A DNA stretch of 22,424 nucleotides from Oehlia diaphana (Eukaryota > Glomeromycota > Glomeromycetes > Glomerales > Glomeraceae). Positions within the stretch are counted from its first letter, which is position 1. Every line of letters starts with the position of its first letter. A program made the translations under genes and the position numbers. This document shows positions 10,181 through 18,149 of the stretch, piece after piece. The notes under the pieces were generated by a model. That model was not told the origin of the DNA. It searched no databases and was given only the letters and a program-made list of their open reading frames with translations. The stretch is taken from contig QZLH01000112.1 in the NCBI GenBank assembly GCA_003833135.1, forward strand, positions 68,469 to 90,892, given 5' to 3'.

Positions 10181-10500
10181 GAGAAATAATTAGTGGAATA
10201 GTGGATATAATCCATTAGATTGAAAATAAATCATACTACGATCCTTATATTGATCACGTCAAATTTTCTTAATTTTCTTTATTAAAATTAAATATTTTCT
10301 TAATCATTCTCAGTCTCAGTATTTAAATATTTTCTAGAGAGAGAAGCTCTTATCAATAATATAAGATCTCAATTGAAGCCCATTATATATTCCAGATGAA
10401 ACAAGTCAAACATTTTTCTTGGATCTAAAATTCATTAAATTATGATTTACGATACACTGTTTTTACATCTAAAGTAACGTAATATCTATTAATATAGATA
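10181..10500 (+). pseudogene. TLDc relic 1 with 3' flank
   Basis: AGGAGAAATAATTAGTGG, GTGGATATAATCCATTAGATTG and CTTATATTGATCA correspond to the TLDc segment GEIIGGYNPLDW and the following YIDH of the intact genes, with stops and deletions. From about 10375 to 10500 the sequence matches the region after relic 2 (about 15115-15240; shared TTTTTCTTGGATC-type, ACAGTGTT and ATCTAAAGT stretches). The two relics therefore descend from one ancestral, internally deleted copy. Confidence 0.65.
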
Positions 10501-10743
10501 AACTAAAAGTTTTTAAAAAATGCTCATTTACTTCAACAATACACATATGATAAATATGAAAATGGCTTCAAGCACAAACCAACAACTGATTTACTAGTTT
10601 TAAAATCAACTTTACTAAAAGTTTAGAAGGAGATACTTGAATAGAGTTCACTACTTCATTTGAATTTTTTTCATTTTACAAATCTTTCTCCTAGTTACAT
10701 GAACGATAGCGAAAATTATAGGTGTTTTGCCGATCAATTTGAC

Positions 10744-10767
10744 TAGTTTAAACCATAGTTTAAACTA
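10744..10767. repeat. Perfect 10-bp inverted repeat
   Basis: TAGTTTAAAC, a four-base CATA loop, and GTTTAAACTA form a perfect hairpin about 400 bases before the BTB gene at 11153. It sits just after GCCGATCAATTTGACTAG, a segment also present upstream of the small-protein gene at 15861, where the hairpin itself is absent. Confidence 0.6.
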
Positions 10768-10800
10768 TAGCTATAAGATATTAAAAAAGTTCCGTATTAG

Positions 10801-11152
10801 CCACAGTGAAATTTACAATGTTAATGATGGCTGTGGAATTCTAGAATTAATTACGTAACTTATTAATAATTTATTAAAAAACTTGTTTTCTATCAAGAAT
10901 ATCACTAAATTTAGATAAAGTCTACCATTTATATTTTTACCGTGTTTTAGATAACAAATTTATAACAAAAAGTTTGTAAATAATATATCCATTTGAAGAC
11001 TTCTGTTCTAAAACAATAACTTTCATTTATGATCACGCCAATAATACTATGCGTGTGTATACATAAATATACATAAACAATTTTTTTTTTTAAAAAAAAA
11101 AAATTCAGTATCTAACTGATAATTATTAAATACAAAAAAAAAAAAAAAAATT
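10801..11152 (+). promoter_or_regulatory. Most complete shared promoter cassette, third BTB-TLDc gene
   Basis: In order: CCACAGTGAAA (10801), GAATTCTAGAATT (10836-10848), AATTACGTAA, AAAAACTTGTTTTCTATCAA, GAATATCAC, AAATTTAGATAAAGT, CTACCATTTATATTTTTACC. The BTB-specific TTTGAAGA, GTTCTAAAA, GATCACGCCAATA and a TATACATAAATATA stretch follow. ACTGATAATT is at 11115-11124, with an A17 leader immediately before the ATG. The elements from GAATTCTAGAATT to TACCATTTATA are shared with the small-protein promoters. Confidence 0.6.
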
Positions 11153-12934
11153 ATGGATTACGAGTATACTCAAAATTTATCTAAAAATACCAACGATTTT
11201 GATGTAAAAATTAGAGTTGGAAAAGAACCGAATATTAAAGAGTTTAAGGCACATTCTTTTATTTTATCTTCTAGGTCAAATTATTTTAAAAAAGCATTTT
11301 CTGAACAATGGGCAAGGAAAGAAGAAGGATTTTTTATTTCCAATCAACTTAATATTTCTCCTATAGTATTTGAAGTTCTTATAAAGTAAGTAAAATTTTA
11401 TAAATCTTCAGTTATTTACAAAACTAAATTCGTTATTTATTTCATAAACATAATATAAATAATATGTAGTCATATTTATTCAGAGACATTTTCTATTGAA
11501 AATAACGAAAGTCTTGTTGATGTTTTAATTGCATCTGACGAACTTGAATTACTCGAAATTTATCAACAACTCGAAAAACATTTGCTTGAAAATGAATCGG
11601 CTTGGAAATTTCCAAAAGATTTTATTACACTTTATCAATATTGTGATCGTTTTAATAATTTATATGAAGTTATATTAGAATTAGTGTGTAGAAATCCAAA
11701 AATTATTTTTGATTCAAAAGAATTTTTTGAAATTGAAGAAGATTGTCTAATTCATCTTTTAAAATGTGATAATCTTAAGCTAGAAGAAATTGAAATTTGG
11801 GATTATCTAATCAAATGGGGAATTAAAAATACTGATTATATTCCAAATGAAAATTTAATTAAATGGACTCCAATGGATTTCAGTAAATTAGAGAAAACTT
11901 TGCATAATTGTATTCCTTACATTCGATTTTCCCAAATGTCTTTTAAAGTATTTAATTTAGTTAGAAAACAGTATAAACATATTCTAACTAAAGATCTAGT
12001 TGATGATATCCTACAATATTTTTCAGATCCTAATTCCAAACCTTTACTAAAAAATCTACCATTAAGAGTAACAGTATATCCTCTTGATTCTAAAATAATT
12101 AATGTTAAAGATGTAGCAGTAATAGCAAGTTGGATTGATAAGAAAAAAGGAATTCCTTATCATTTAAAGGACATACCTTTTAAATTTGAACTTATTTATC
12201 GTGCTAGTCTTGAAGAATTTAATACTAATAAATTTCATGAATGTTGTGATAATAAGGGATCAACTGTTGTTATTATTAAAGTTCGGAAATCAGGGGAAAT
12301 AATTGGTGGATATAATTCGTTAGATTGGCGTAGTGTTAAATATAAAGGTTCATACTACAACCGTTTTTATATTGATCATAAATGTAAAACGTCAAATAGC
12401 TTTATATTTTCACTATTTTCATTAACAAATGGAGGTATTCCCATATTAAGCCGTGTCACTTCTAAAAAAGAAGCAATCATCTGGCATAAAAACAGGGGAC
12501 CGTGCTTCGGTTTACAAGATTTATGGATCCGGAGTGATTCAAGAGTTGGCAAAAGCAAACAAAAATCTTACGAAAATAAAATTATCAATAAAGAAACCTT
12601 TGAGATAGAAGAATATGAAATATTTCAAATTATCGATAAGAGATTCTCACTCTTTAAATTTATTAAGAAAATATTTAAGAAAACTTTACAACTTATTTAT
12701 TCTCGCTTAGAATTATTGATATATACCGTATGTGATTTTACTTGCACTATTATGTTTAGTCTCGTTGTTTTCTTACTTATAAAGCAGTTGTACATAACTT
12801 TATTAGTTAAAATTTTTATTTTGTTTATAAGCCTAATAGGGTGCGTATTATTATTTGGAATAATATTTATATTAGTAGGAATATATAAGGGTGATATTTT
12901 CCTAATTCCTAATATGTTAACAATAGCGGGATAA
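11153..12934 (+). CDS. BTB-BACK-TLDc protein with polytopic C-terminal tail
   Basis: Exon 1 is 11153-11385, the intron 11386-11469 (84 nt, GTAAGT donor, TATGTAG acceptor) and exon 2 11470-12934, giving about 565 residues. The start is the ATG after a long A run, aligned with the paralogues' start; the N-terminus is seven residues shorter than that of the gene at 5169. Domains: BTB about 12-105 (FDVKIRVGKEPNIKEFKAHS, SNYFKKAFSEQW), BACK about 128-200 (DFITLYQY, LELVCRNP, EIWDYLIKWG) and TLDc about 284-472, complete and containing the segment missing from the gene at 5169. TLDc landmarks are VIASWIDKK, FELIYRAS, EIIGGYNSLDWRS, FIFSLFSLTNG, GPCFGLQDLWI and FQIIDKRFS. Residues about 492-552 form a long hydrophobic tail, probably two or three membrane helices, preceded by a Lys/Phe-rich stretch. 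By family knowledge it may be a Cullin-3 adaptor and V-ATPase- or stress-related; membrane anchoring is inferred. Confidence 0.88.
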
Positions 12935-13093
12935 TAAAATAATATAAGATAGAATATATTAACTTATTACGTTGTAATTATCATTTCTAAATCGTTGAAC
13001 TAGTATTAAAAATAATTATTTTTTATTACTTATTTAAAGCAAAAAAAAAATAATAATAATATAACTAAATAAATAGGAGTTAAATTTATTTAT

Positions 13094-13508
13094 ACTTGAA
13101 TCTTTATAAATCGAGATCAAATCTTTGTTGTAAAGGTTTGTAAACGACATAAGCTAAAAAATTTAAAAAAATTAAAAAAATATCGTAAGTATGGTTGGTA
13201 CCGGTGGAAACCACCACCATATTACATAAAAAAAAGCATCCGGAAAGGTTTGGATACCAAACAAATGAGCAAGATACATAGGCTAACCCCCATCCGGGAA
13301 AGCCAGTTTCTCCTCCCCTTCAGCTTTTTTTGTCTATAAGCCTGTGTTTTACACACACATAAAACGTACACATACAAACCAAAGGCTAAGACACACACAC
13401 AAAACGCACACATACAAACCGAAGGCTAAGCAGGGATCTTTGGCTTACCTAATTAATAATAAATAAATGGTTGGTAGTGCTCCTCAAAATCTTCTTTATC
13501 TTGAAGAG
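13094..13508. repeat. Dispersed repeat, copy C (3' truncated)
   Basis: Same repeat as copies A and B, beginning at ACTTGAATC and containing the two CA-rich subunits. It lost GAAGAAAATAATCAA after GGTACCGGTGG, and its 3' end (from CAGTTGGCAACGG to CGCGAAG) is missing. The copy C/copy D junction falls at TTGAAGAG-TCTTGAATC, suggesting a deletion between TTGAA repeats. It begins only about 160 bases after the BTB-TLDc gene. Confidence 0.8.
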
Positions 13509-13990
13509 TCTTGAATCTTTATAAAATCGAATCAAATCTTACTGTTGTAAAGGTTTGTAAACGACATAAGCTAAAAAATTAAAAATTAAAAAAATATCGT
13601 AAGTATGGTTGGTACCGATGGAAGAAAATAATCAACCACCACCATACTACATAAAAAAAAGCATCCGGAAAGGTTTGGATACCAAACAAATGAGCAAGAT
13701 ACATAGGCTAACCCCCATCCGGGAAAGCCAGTTTCTCCTTCCCTTCAGCTTTTTTTGTCTATAAGCCTGTGTTTTACACACACACAAAAACGTACACATA
13801 TCAAACCAAAGGCTAAAACACACACAAAACGCACACATACAAACCGAAGGCTAAGCAGGGATCTTTAGCTTACCTTAAAAAATAATAAATAAATGGTCGA
13901 TAGTTCTTCTCAAAACTTTCTTTACCTTGAAAGAGTCAGTTGGCAACGGTCTCTAACGACGCGTAAAATCACTTACAACGCGAAGTATTT
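13509..13990. repeat. Dispersed repeat, copy D
   Basis: Full-length copy in direct orientation with copies A-C, ending in CTCTAACGACGCGTAAAATC and CGCGAAG. Closest to copy B by structure (two CA-rich subunits, GAAGAAAATAATCAACC present). The same pair-then-AT-array arrangement follows both intact BTB-TLDc genes, so the pair was duplicated with the gene. Confidence 0.8.
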
Positions 13991-14039
13991 TTATTTTTAA
14001 AAAAATATTAGAAGTATTTAGTAATTTTTAAAAAATAAT

Positions 14040-14310
14040 AGAAGTATTTTTTTAAAAAAAAGATTGAAATAATAATGTGTGAAAGTGGGTGTATATATAT
14101 ATGTTTTTTATCTTACTTTTATACTTTTATAGAGACGCGATTCTTACATAATGTATATATTTTTAAAAAAAAAATATTAGAAGAATTTAGTATTTTTAAA
14201 AAAAAAAATTTTTTTTTGAAAAAAATAGTGGGTGAAAGTGGGTGTATATATATATGTTTTTATCTTACTTTTATACTTTCATAGAGACGCGATTCTTACA
14301 TAATGTATAT
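14040..14310. repeat. Tandem GTGGGTGTATATATATATG / AGACGCGATTCTTAC repeat
   Basis: Two units, about 14070-14155 and 14225-14310. Each has GTGAAAGTGGGTG, a TATATA run, TTTTATCTTACTTTTATACTTT, ATAGAGACGCGATTCTTACA and TAATGTATAT, separated by A- and T-rich runs. They grade into the 43-nt array. No coding signal. Confidence 0.65.
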
Positions 14311-14450
14311 AAAATAAACTATTAATTAGACGCGATTATTACATAATGTATATAAAATAAACTATTAATTAGACGCGATTATTACATAATGTATATAAAA
14401 TAAACTATTAATTAGACGCGATTATTACATAATATATAATAAACTATTAA
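14311..14450. repeat. 43-nt tandem array
   Basis: Three near-perfect units starting at 14311, 14354 and 14397. Each reads AAAATAAACTATTAATTAGA, CGCGATTATT, ACATAATGTATAT, with a decaying fourth. A related but degenerate version occurs at about 9100-9200 after the other repeat pair. Confidence 0.85.
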
Positions 14451-14519
14451 TCATCGGGATTCAAAAATGGACTTAATTGCTAATTAGGCTAAAACGGAGA
14501 TGAAATATTTCATGATTAT

Positions 14520-14642
14520 TTAGCCACAATGAAATATTTAGGAAGAATTGATTACGTAAGATATTAGTAATTCAAGATTATCACTCATTTAGATTAAGTC
14601 TACTCTATAATTTATTTCTATATTTTTTTTAGAAAAAATTTA
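14520..14642 (+). promoter_or_regulatory. Cassette copy ahead of TLDc relic 2
   Basis: Contains GCCACAATGAAA, GAAGAATTGATTACGTAAG, TTCAAGATTATCACTCATTT and AGATTAAGTCTACTC, the same order as upstream of the BTB gene at 11153 and of the small-protein genes. It is joined directly to the 3' half of a TLDc exon. Confidence 0.5.
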
Positions 14643-15003
14643 GGTGGCGTAGTGTTAGATTAAAAAATAAATCCTTATATTTGATTATAAATGTCAAACG
14701 CCAAATGGCTTTATATTTTCATTATTTTCATGGAAATTCCCATATTAAGCAGAGTCACTTCTAAAAAAGAAGCAATCATCTGGTGTAAAAACAAAGGACC
14801 ATGTTTCGGTTTACAAGATTTGTGGATATGACAGTTATCATGGTATGAACAAACAAAATATCTTACGAAAAGAAAATTGTTAATAAAACAAATTTTAGGA
14901 TAGAAGAATATGAAATGTTTCAAATTATTAATAAGAGAGATTCTCTCTTTAATCTTATTATAATTTTTATTGAAAGAATGCTTAGTTTTACTAAAAAGTT
15001 TTA
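14643..15003 (+). pseudogene. TLDc relic 2
   Basis: GGTGGCGTAGTGTTA matches the region encoding DWRSV in the intact genes. Further on, the frame at 14737-14830 still reads PILSRVTSKKEAIIW, CKNKGPCFGLQDLWI, then a stop. It continues with frameshifts through EYEMFQII and the start of the C-terminal tail, ending at a TAA near 15003. BTB, BACK and the first half of TLDc are absent, and no start codon fits. It is a broken 3' fragment joined to a promoter cassette, paired with relic 1. Confidence 0.8.
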
Positions 15004-15504
15004 AAATCATGTGTTATTATTAGATTTAACAAAAAGAATTTTTTTGAAAATTTAAAAAATTTAAGGTATATTTGGATTTGGTCATTAAAAACTTAATACA
15101 CTAGTAATAAATGTGCAATTGGAGCTCGTTATATATTTTCGTAGAATAAAGCAACATTTGTCTTGGATCCGAAATCCATAAAATCACAATACAGTGTTAT
15201 TAATCTAAAGTCACGTAAAACTTATTATTAATAGCTTATGATCTTGGGCGTCTGTATAATAACATCCCTATCCAATAACTAATATATCCAAAAATCACAA
15301 TATTACTATGGCGTGATAAATATGCCCTGAAAGGGCACAAATGATGTCAAATAGTAATTGAATTCAACTTGCGTCTTTTGCGTTTATTAAAGTAATTTTT
15401 TATACAGTAGATACCGGGATTTGGCCTTTTGGCTGCGGCAATCATGTAATAAATTTAGACAATTAGACAATTTTTTAGTTGCTAATTCGGCTGAAAACGA
15501 AAGA
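15004..15504. other. 3' flank of relic 2 and spacer
   Basis: About 15115-15240 matches the flank of relic 1 at 10375-10500. The rest is AT-rich spacer with no gene that I can support. Confidence 0.45.
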
Positions 15505-15700
15505 AAAGTTTCTGCCGATCAATTTGGCTGATTTTAGGTTTAGACGGAATTTAAAATGATCGATGAAAAACTTCTACGGAATTCCAGAATTGGTAATATT
15601 AAAAAAACTAGTTTTTTATCAAGAATTCACATTAATTTAGATTAAGTCCATATATTTTTTACTTTGTATTACATCGGGGTATAAATAAACGGACAATAAT
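15505..15700 (+). promoter_or_regulatory. Cassette promoter of small-protein gene 1
   Basis: GCCGATCAATTTGGCTGATT (also seen near 10728), GAATTCCAGAATT (15579-15591), AAAAACTAGTTTTTTATCAA, GAATTCACATTAATTTAG, ATTAAGTCCATATATTTTT and CATCGGGGTATAAATAAACG. The TATAAATA box is at 15680-15687, about 175 bases before the ATG. GGACAATAATAAATTC follows; the gene at 1618 has GCATAATAATAAATTC at the equivalent place. Confidence 0.6.
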
Positions 15701-15860
15701 AAATTCTATAAAAAAAAATCCTTTTGTCTGAAAAAAAAATTTACTTTTTTTTCAACTTTAAAAAAAAATCCAAACCAAAATAAAACAAAATAAAATAAAT
15801 AAATAAATAAATATAACCTTCATATAATCTTCGTAATATAATCTTCAAACAATAAATATA

Positions 15861-16130
15861 ATGGATTATTTTAACAAGGTTAAAGAATATGTTGAAAATA
15901 ATCCATTAAAAGTAACAATTATTACTTTTACTTTAATATTATCTTATAATCAACGAAGATTATTACGTGATAGAATAGTACTTATATCATACGCTATTGT
16001 TGGTAATGAACGACAAATTGCATTAAATTATATTTTAAACCATGGGCCAATTGATCCTAATAATAATGCAGATTGGTTTTGGTGGATACGTTGGCCTGTA
16101 GATAAAATTATCAGCGTAACTTCATCATAA
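15861..16130 (+). CDS. Small single-membrane-segment protein, family member 1
   Basis: I do not recognise this 89-residue family. Visible parts: a short charged, probably helical N-terminus (MDYFNKVKEYVE), the NNP turn, a short hydrophobic segment (about 16-29) and a basic cluster (QRRLLRDR). A second hydrophobic helix follows (IVLISYAIVG), then GNERQIALNY, a polar loop and a Trp-rich end (DWFWWIRW). There is no cleavable signal peptide. The same plan recurs in the four following tandem copies, which supports a real gene despite its size. Basic residues after the membrane segment suggest a cytosolic C-terminal side, but this is inference. It is single-exon, starts at the only in-frame ATG, and has a cassette promoter with a TATAAATA box upstream. 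GNERQI groups it with the fifth copy. Confidence 0.75.
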   Translation: MDYFNKVKEYVENNPLKVTIITFTLILSYNQRRLLRDRIVLISYAIVGNERQIALNYILNHGPIDPNNNADWFWWIRWPVDKIISVTSS

Positions 16131-16173
16131 TATATATTACATTTTAGTCGTATATCTCTGTAGCTTAAAAAAT

Positions 16174-16259
16174 TAGTATTGCAGTAAATAAATAATAACT
16201 ATTTTAGAAAAACATGTAGTATTGCAGTAAATAAATAATAACTTTTTTAGAAAAACATG
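16174..16259. repeat. Two tandem 43-nt units
   Basis: TAGTATTGCAGTAAATAAAT, AATAACTATTTTAG, AAAAACATG is repeated exactly twice (16174-16216 and 16217-16259), with one or two differences. It lies between small-protein gene 1 and the cassette of copy 2. The second unit ends within the AAAACATGTTTCTCATCAAG part of the cassette. Confidence 0.8.
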
Positions 16260-16345
16260 TTTCTCATCAAGAATTCTTCTAATTTAGAATAATTGTCTCC
16301 GCGTACATACTTTGCCGCACAACAGATATATATATATATATAAAT
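16247..16345 (+). promoter_or_regulatory. Degenerate cassette of small-protein copy 2
   Basis: AGAAAAACATGTTTCTCATC, AAGAATTCTTCTAATTTAGA and TATATATATATATAAAT at about 16327-16343 match the later cassette parts. The GAATTYYAGAATT part is not visible. The following 5' leader is interrupted by about 100 bases of mixed A and T homopolymer. Confidence 0.45.
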
Positions 16346-16369
16346 GGATAATTCTAAATTTTTGAAAAA

Positions 16370-16388
16370 TATATTTTTTTTTTTTCTT

Positions 16389-16419
<31 letters not shown>

Positions 16420-16436
16420 TTTTTTTTTTTTTTTAA

Positions 16437-16467
<31 letters not shown>
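16370..16467. repeat. Long A/T homopolymer tract
   Basis: T-rich, A22, T16, then A26-like runs almost without interruption. This inserts between the promoter and the start of small-protein copy 2 and may explain its decay. Homopolymers of this length are also prone to assembly error. Confidence 0.9.
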
Positions 16468-16472
<5 letters not shown>

Positions 16473-16501
16473 TAAGACGGTTCAACTCTCAAATAAATAT
16501 A

Positions 16502-16770
16502 ATGATAAACGAAATTAAAATTATTTATTAAACTTATTAGAAAGAACTCAAATTCCAGAATTTATTAGGAATAATCCAAAATTAGTAAAAAGACTTTTTA
16601 TTTTACTAATATATGTATTATATCGACGTAAAACATTACGTGAGAGAATATCAATAATATATTATGCTATTTTTAGTGATGATAAGGTAATACTTAAGTT
16701 AAAACCTTACCCCTGGCGGATCATCTGGTTGGGTTTCTTGGTCATTGCTATATGTGACAATTATATTTAA
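16502..16770 (+). pseudogene. Small-protein family copy 2, frame-broken
   Basis: The ATG at 16502 lies where the other copies start, but its frame stops after nine codons. One base out of register, an open frame from about 16519 to the TAA at 16768-16770 reads the family pattern. It has NLLERTQIPEFIRNNPKLVK, a membrane segment (LFILLIYVLY), RRKTLRERI, SIIYYAIFSDDK, and a Trp-containing end (YPWRIIWLG). No in-frame ATG precedes it. It resembles copies 3 and 4 (NNP, RRKTLR, DD motif). Copies 2 and 3 also share the intergenic GAGCATAGTATTGATTATTA after the gene, so they are recent duplicates. Either a one-base indel has inactivated it or the sequence has an error next to the homopolymer tract. 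Confidence 0.65.
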
Positions 16771-16919
16771 AAAAAATGACGTGGGTTCATTGACCGTTTG
16801 TGTATTAACTGTTGGTTTTCTATAAAAACTCTGGTTCTTTTAAATTCATAATTCATAGTTATCAAGGTTTTATATTATAAGTTCTCATTATTTTACAACG
16901 GTGTAAATACACTTGAGCA

Positions 16920-17055
16920 TAGTATTGATTATTAGAATTTTAGAATTTTAATTATGTAATATAAAAAAACTTGGTTTTCATCAAGAATTCACCCTAATTT
17001 AGGTTAATTTTACCATTTGTATTTTTTTGCTCTACGCCAGGGTATAAATAAATTT
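16920..17055 (+). promoter_or_regulatory. Cassette promoter of small-protein gene 3
   Basis: GAATTTTAGAATT (16935-16947), TTAATTATGTAATATAAAA, AACTTGGTTTTCATCAAG, AATTCACCCTAATTTAGG, TTACCATTTGTATTTTTTTG and CCAGGGTATAAATAAA. The TATAAATA box at 17043-17050 lies about 100 bases before the ATG. Confidence 0.6.
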
Positions 17056-17152
17056 TTACATTTTTTAAAAAAAAAAAAAAAAAAATTTCTCTAATCTAAA
17101 AGGTCATTCGAAAGAGAATTTTTATAGAACTAAAACAAATATAATAAATATA

Positions 17153-17431
17153 ATGGATTTTCTTGACATTATTAGATGGTTCAATATAATTGAAGATACA
17201 GTAAGACATGCAAAGTTTTTTTGGGTACATATTAAAAATTATCCAAGAACAGCAATTACTATTATTTTAATATCATGTATGTTGTTTCGAAAAAATACAT
17301 TACGTGCGAGAATAAGACTTTTGCGTCACGTTATTGGAGGTGACGACCAGTTAATACATAAGTTGAATCATTTATTAAAACCTAACCCCTGGTGGTTGCC
17401 GGATTGGATTTCTCCACCATTGTTGGAATAA
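17153..17431 (+). CDS. Small single-membrane-segment protein, family member 3
   Basis: A 92-residue unrecognised protein. The N-terminal part (MDFLDIIRWFNIIEDTVR) is a predicted amphipathic helix, extended relative to members 1 and 5. NYP replaces NNP. The hydrophobic segment (about 33-45, AITIILISCMLF) is short for a full membrane crossing. RKNTLRARIRLLRHVIGGDD follows, carrying the conserved basic cluster and the GDD motif shared with member 4. The C-terminus has PNPWWLPDW. It is a single exon starting at the ATG after AAATATAATAAATATA, a leader like that of member 1. It lies 383 bases after copy 2 and 280 before member 4, all with one cassette each, so each gene probably has its own promoter and they do not form a polycistron. 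Confidence 0.72.
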   Translation: MDFLDIIRWFNIIEDTVRHAKFFWVHIKNYPRTAITIILISCMLFRKNTLRARIRLLRHVIGGDDQLIHKLNHLLKPNPWWLPDWISPPLLE

Positions 17432-17504
17432 CGTTGGACTCATTGGCCGTATTGAAAATTTATATTGATGAATTATTTTATGACAATGTAAATACGTTAG
17501 AGCG

Positions 17505-17640
17505 TAGTATTGATTATTAGAATTTTAAAATTAAATTATGTAATATAAAAAAAACTTGGAATTCACACTAATTAAATTTAATTTTACCATTTATAGTTTT
17601 AACCGAAACAATCTACAACGGGTATAAATAAACGGATTTT
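17505..17640 (+). promoter_or_regulatory. Cassette promoter of small-protein gene 4
   Basis: GAATTTTAAAATT (17520-17532), AAATTATGTAATATAAAA, AAAAACTTGGAATTCACACT (about 10 bases shorter than other copies), AATTAAATTTAA, TTTTACCATTTATAGTTTTA, ACCGAAACAATCTACAACG, GGGTATAAATAAACGG. The last three nearly equal the sequence upstream of the BTB gene at 1618. The TATAAATA box is at 17623-17630. Confidence 0.62.
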
Positions 17641-17710
17641 ACTTTTGTAAAAGAAAAAAAAAAAAAATTTTTTTTTTCCTTTTAAAAATATTCTTTTATT
17701 TTTATTCAAT

Positions 17711-18028
17711 ATGATGGAATATATTGAAAGATGGTTAAATATAATTGAAAATACAATAAGAAATGTACCTCATATTAATGAATTTATTAGAAATAATCCA
17801 AAAATAGTAAAAATTTTAAAAGTAATTATCATTTTACTAATAATAATATCATCACCATATATTTGGTATCGAAGAAATACATTACGTGCGAGAATGATAC
17901 TTTATTATTACATTATTCGAGGTGATGATAATCTAATCATTGAATTAAAACATACTTTGGACCTCATACAAAAACCTACTAGGTTGAAGAACTTGCTACG
18001 TGGAATATTGAAACGGCTATCACGATAA
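17711..18028 (+). CDS. Small single-membrane-segment protein, family member 4
   Basis: A 105-residue unrecognised protein, the longest of the five. The start may be the first or the second of two adjacent ATGs (17711 or 17714). Parts: an amphipathic N-terminus (EYIERWLNIIENTIRN, close to member 3), EFIRNNPKIVK, a hydrophobic segment at about 38-52 (VIIILLIIISSPYIW) and YRRNTLRARMILYYYIIRGD. The C-terminus is basic and lacks the Trp cluster of the other members. It belongs with member 3 by the NTLRAR and GDD motifs. The conserved core, NNPK, membrane segment, R-R-x-x-L-R-x-R, hydrophobic stretch and G-D/N-D/E, points to one ancestral fold. Function is unknown; a membrane-associated role is inferred. 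Confidence 0.74.
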   Translation: MMEYIERWLNIIENTIRNVPHINEFIRNNPKIVKILKVIIILLIIISSPYIWYRRNTLRARMILYYYIIRGDDNLIIELKHTLDLIQKPTRLKNLLRGILKRLSR

Positions 18029-18149
18029 TTATACGTTGGGTTTTCTAAAAGTTATCGCTTTTTTAAGGGGTTTCTAAAATTATATAAAAAGTTATCTTAT
18101 GAAAATACTGTATGCGTATGTAGTGTCATTATTTATTAGTGATTAAAAA

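Noticed and set aside
8074..13990. Repeats as a CRISPR array
   Set aside because: Units are 400-490 bp, only four, in two pairs, without spacers, and the context is eukaryotic.
14075..14284. 69-codon + strand open frame
   Set aside because: It runs through the TATATA / GTGGGTG tandem repeat and poly-A runs; a repeat artefact.
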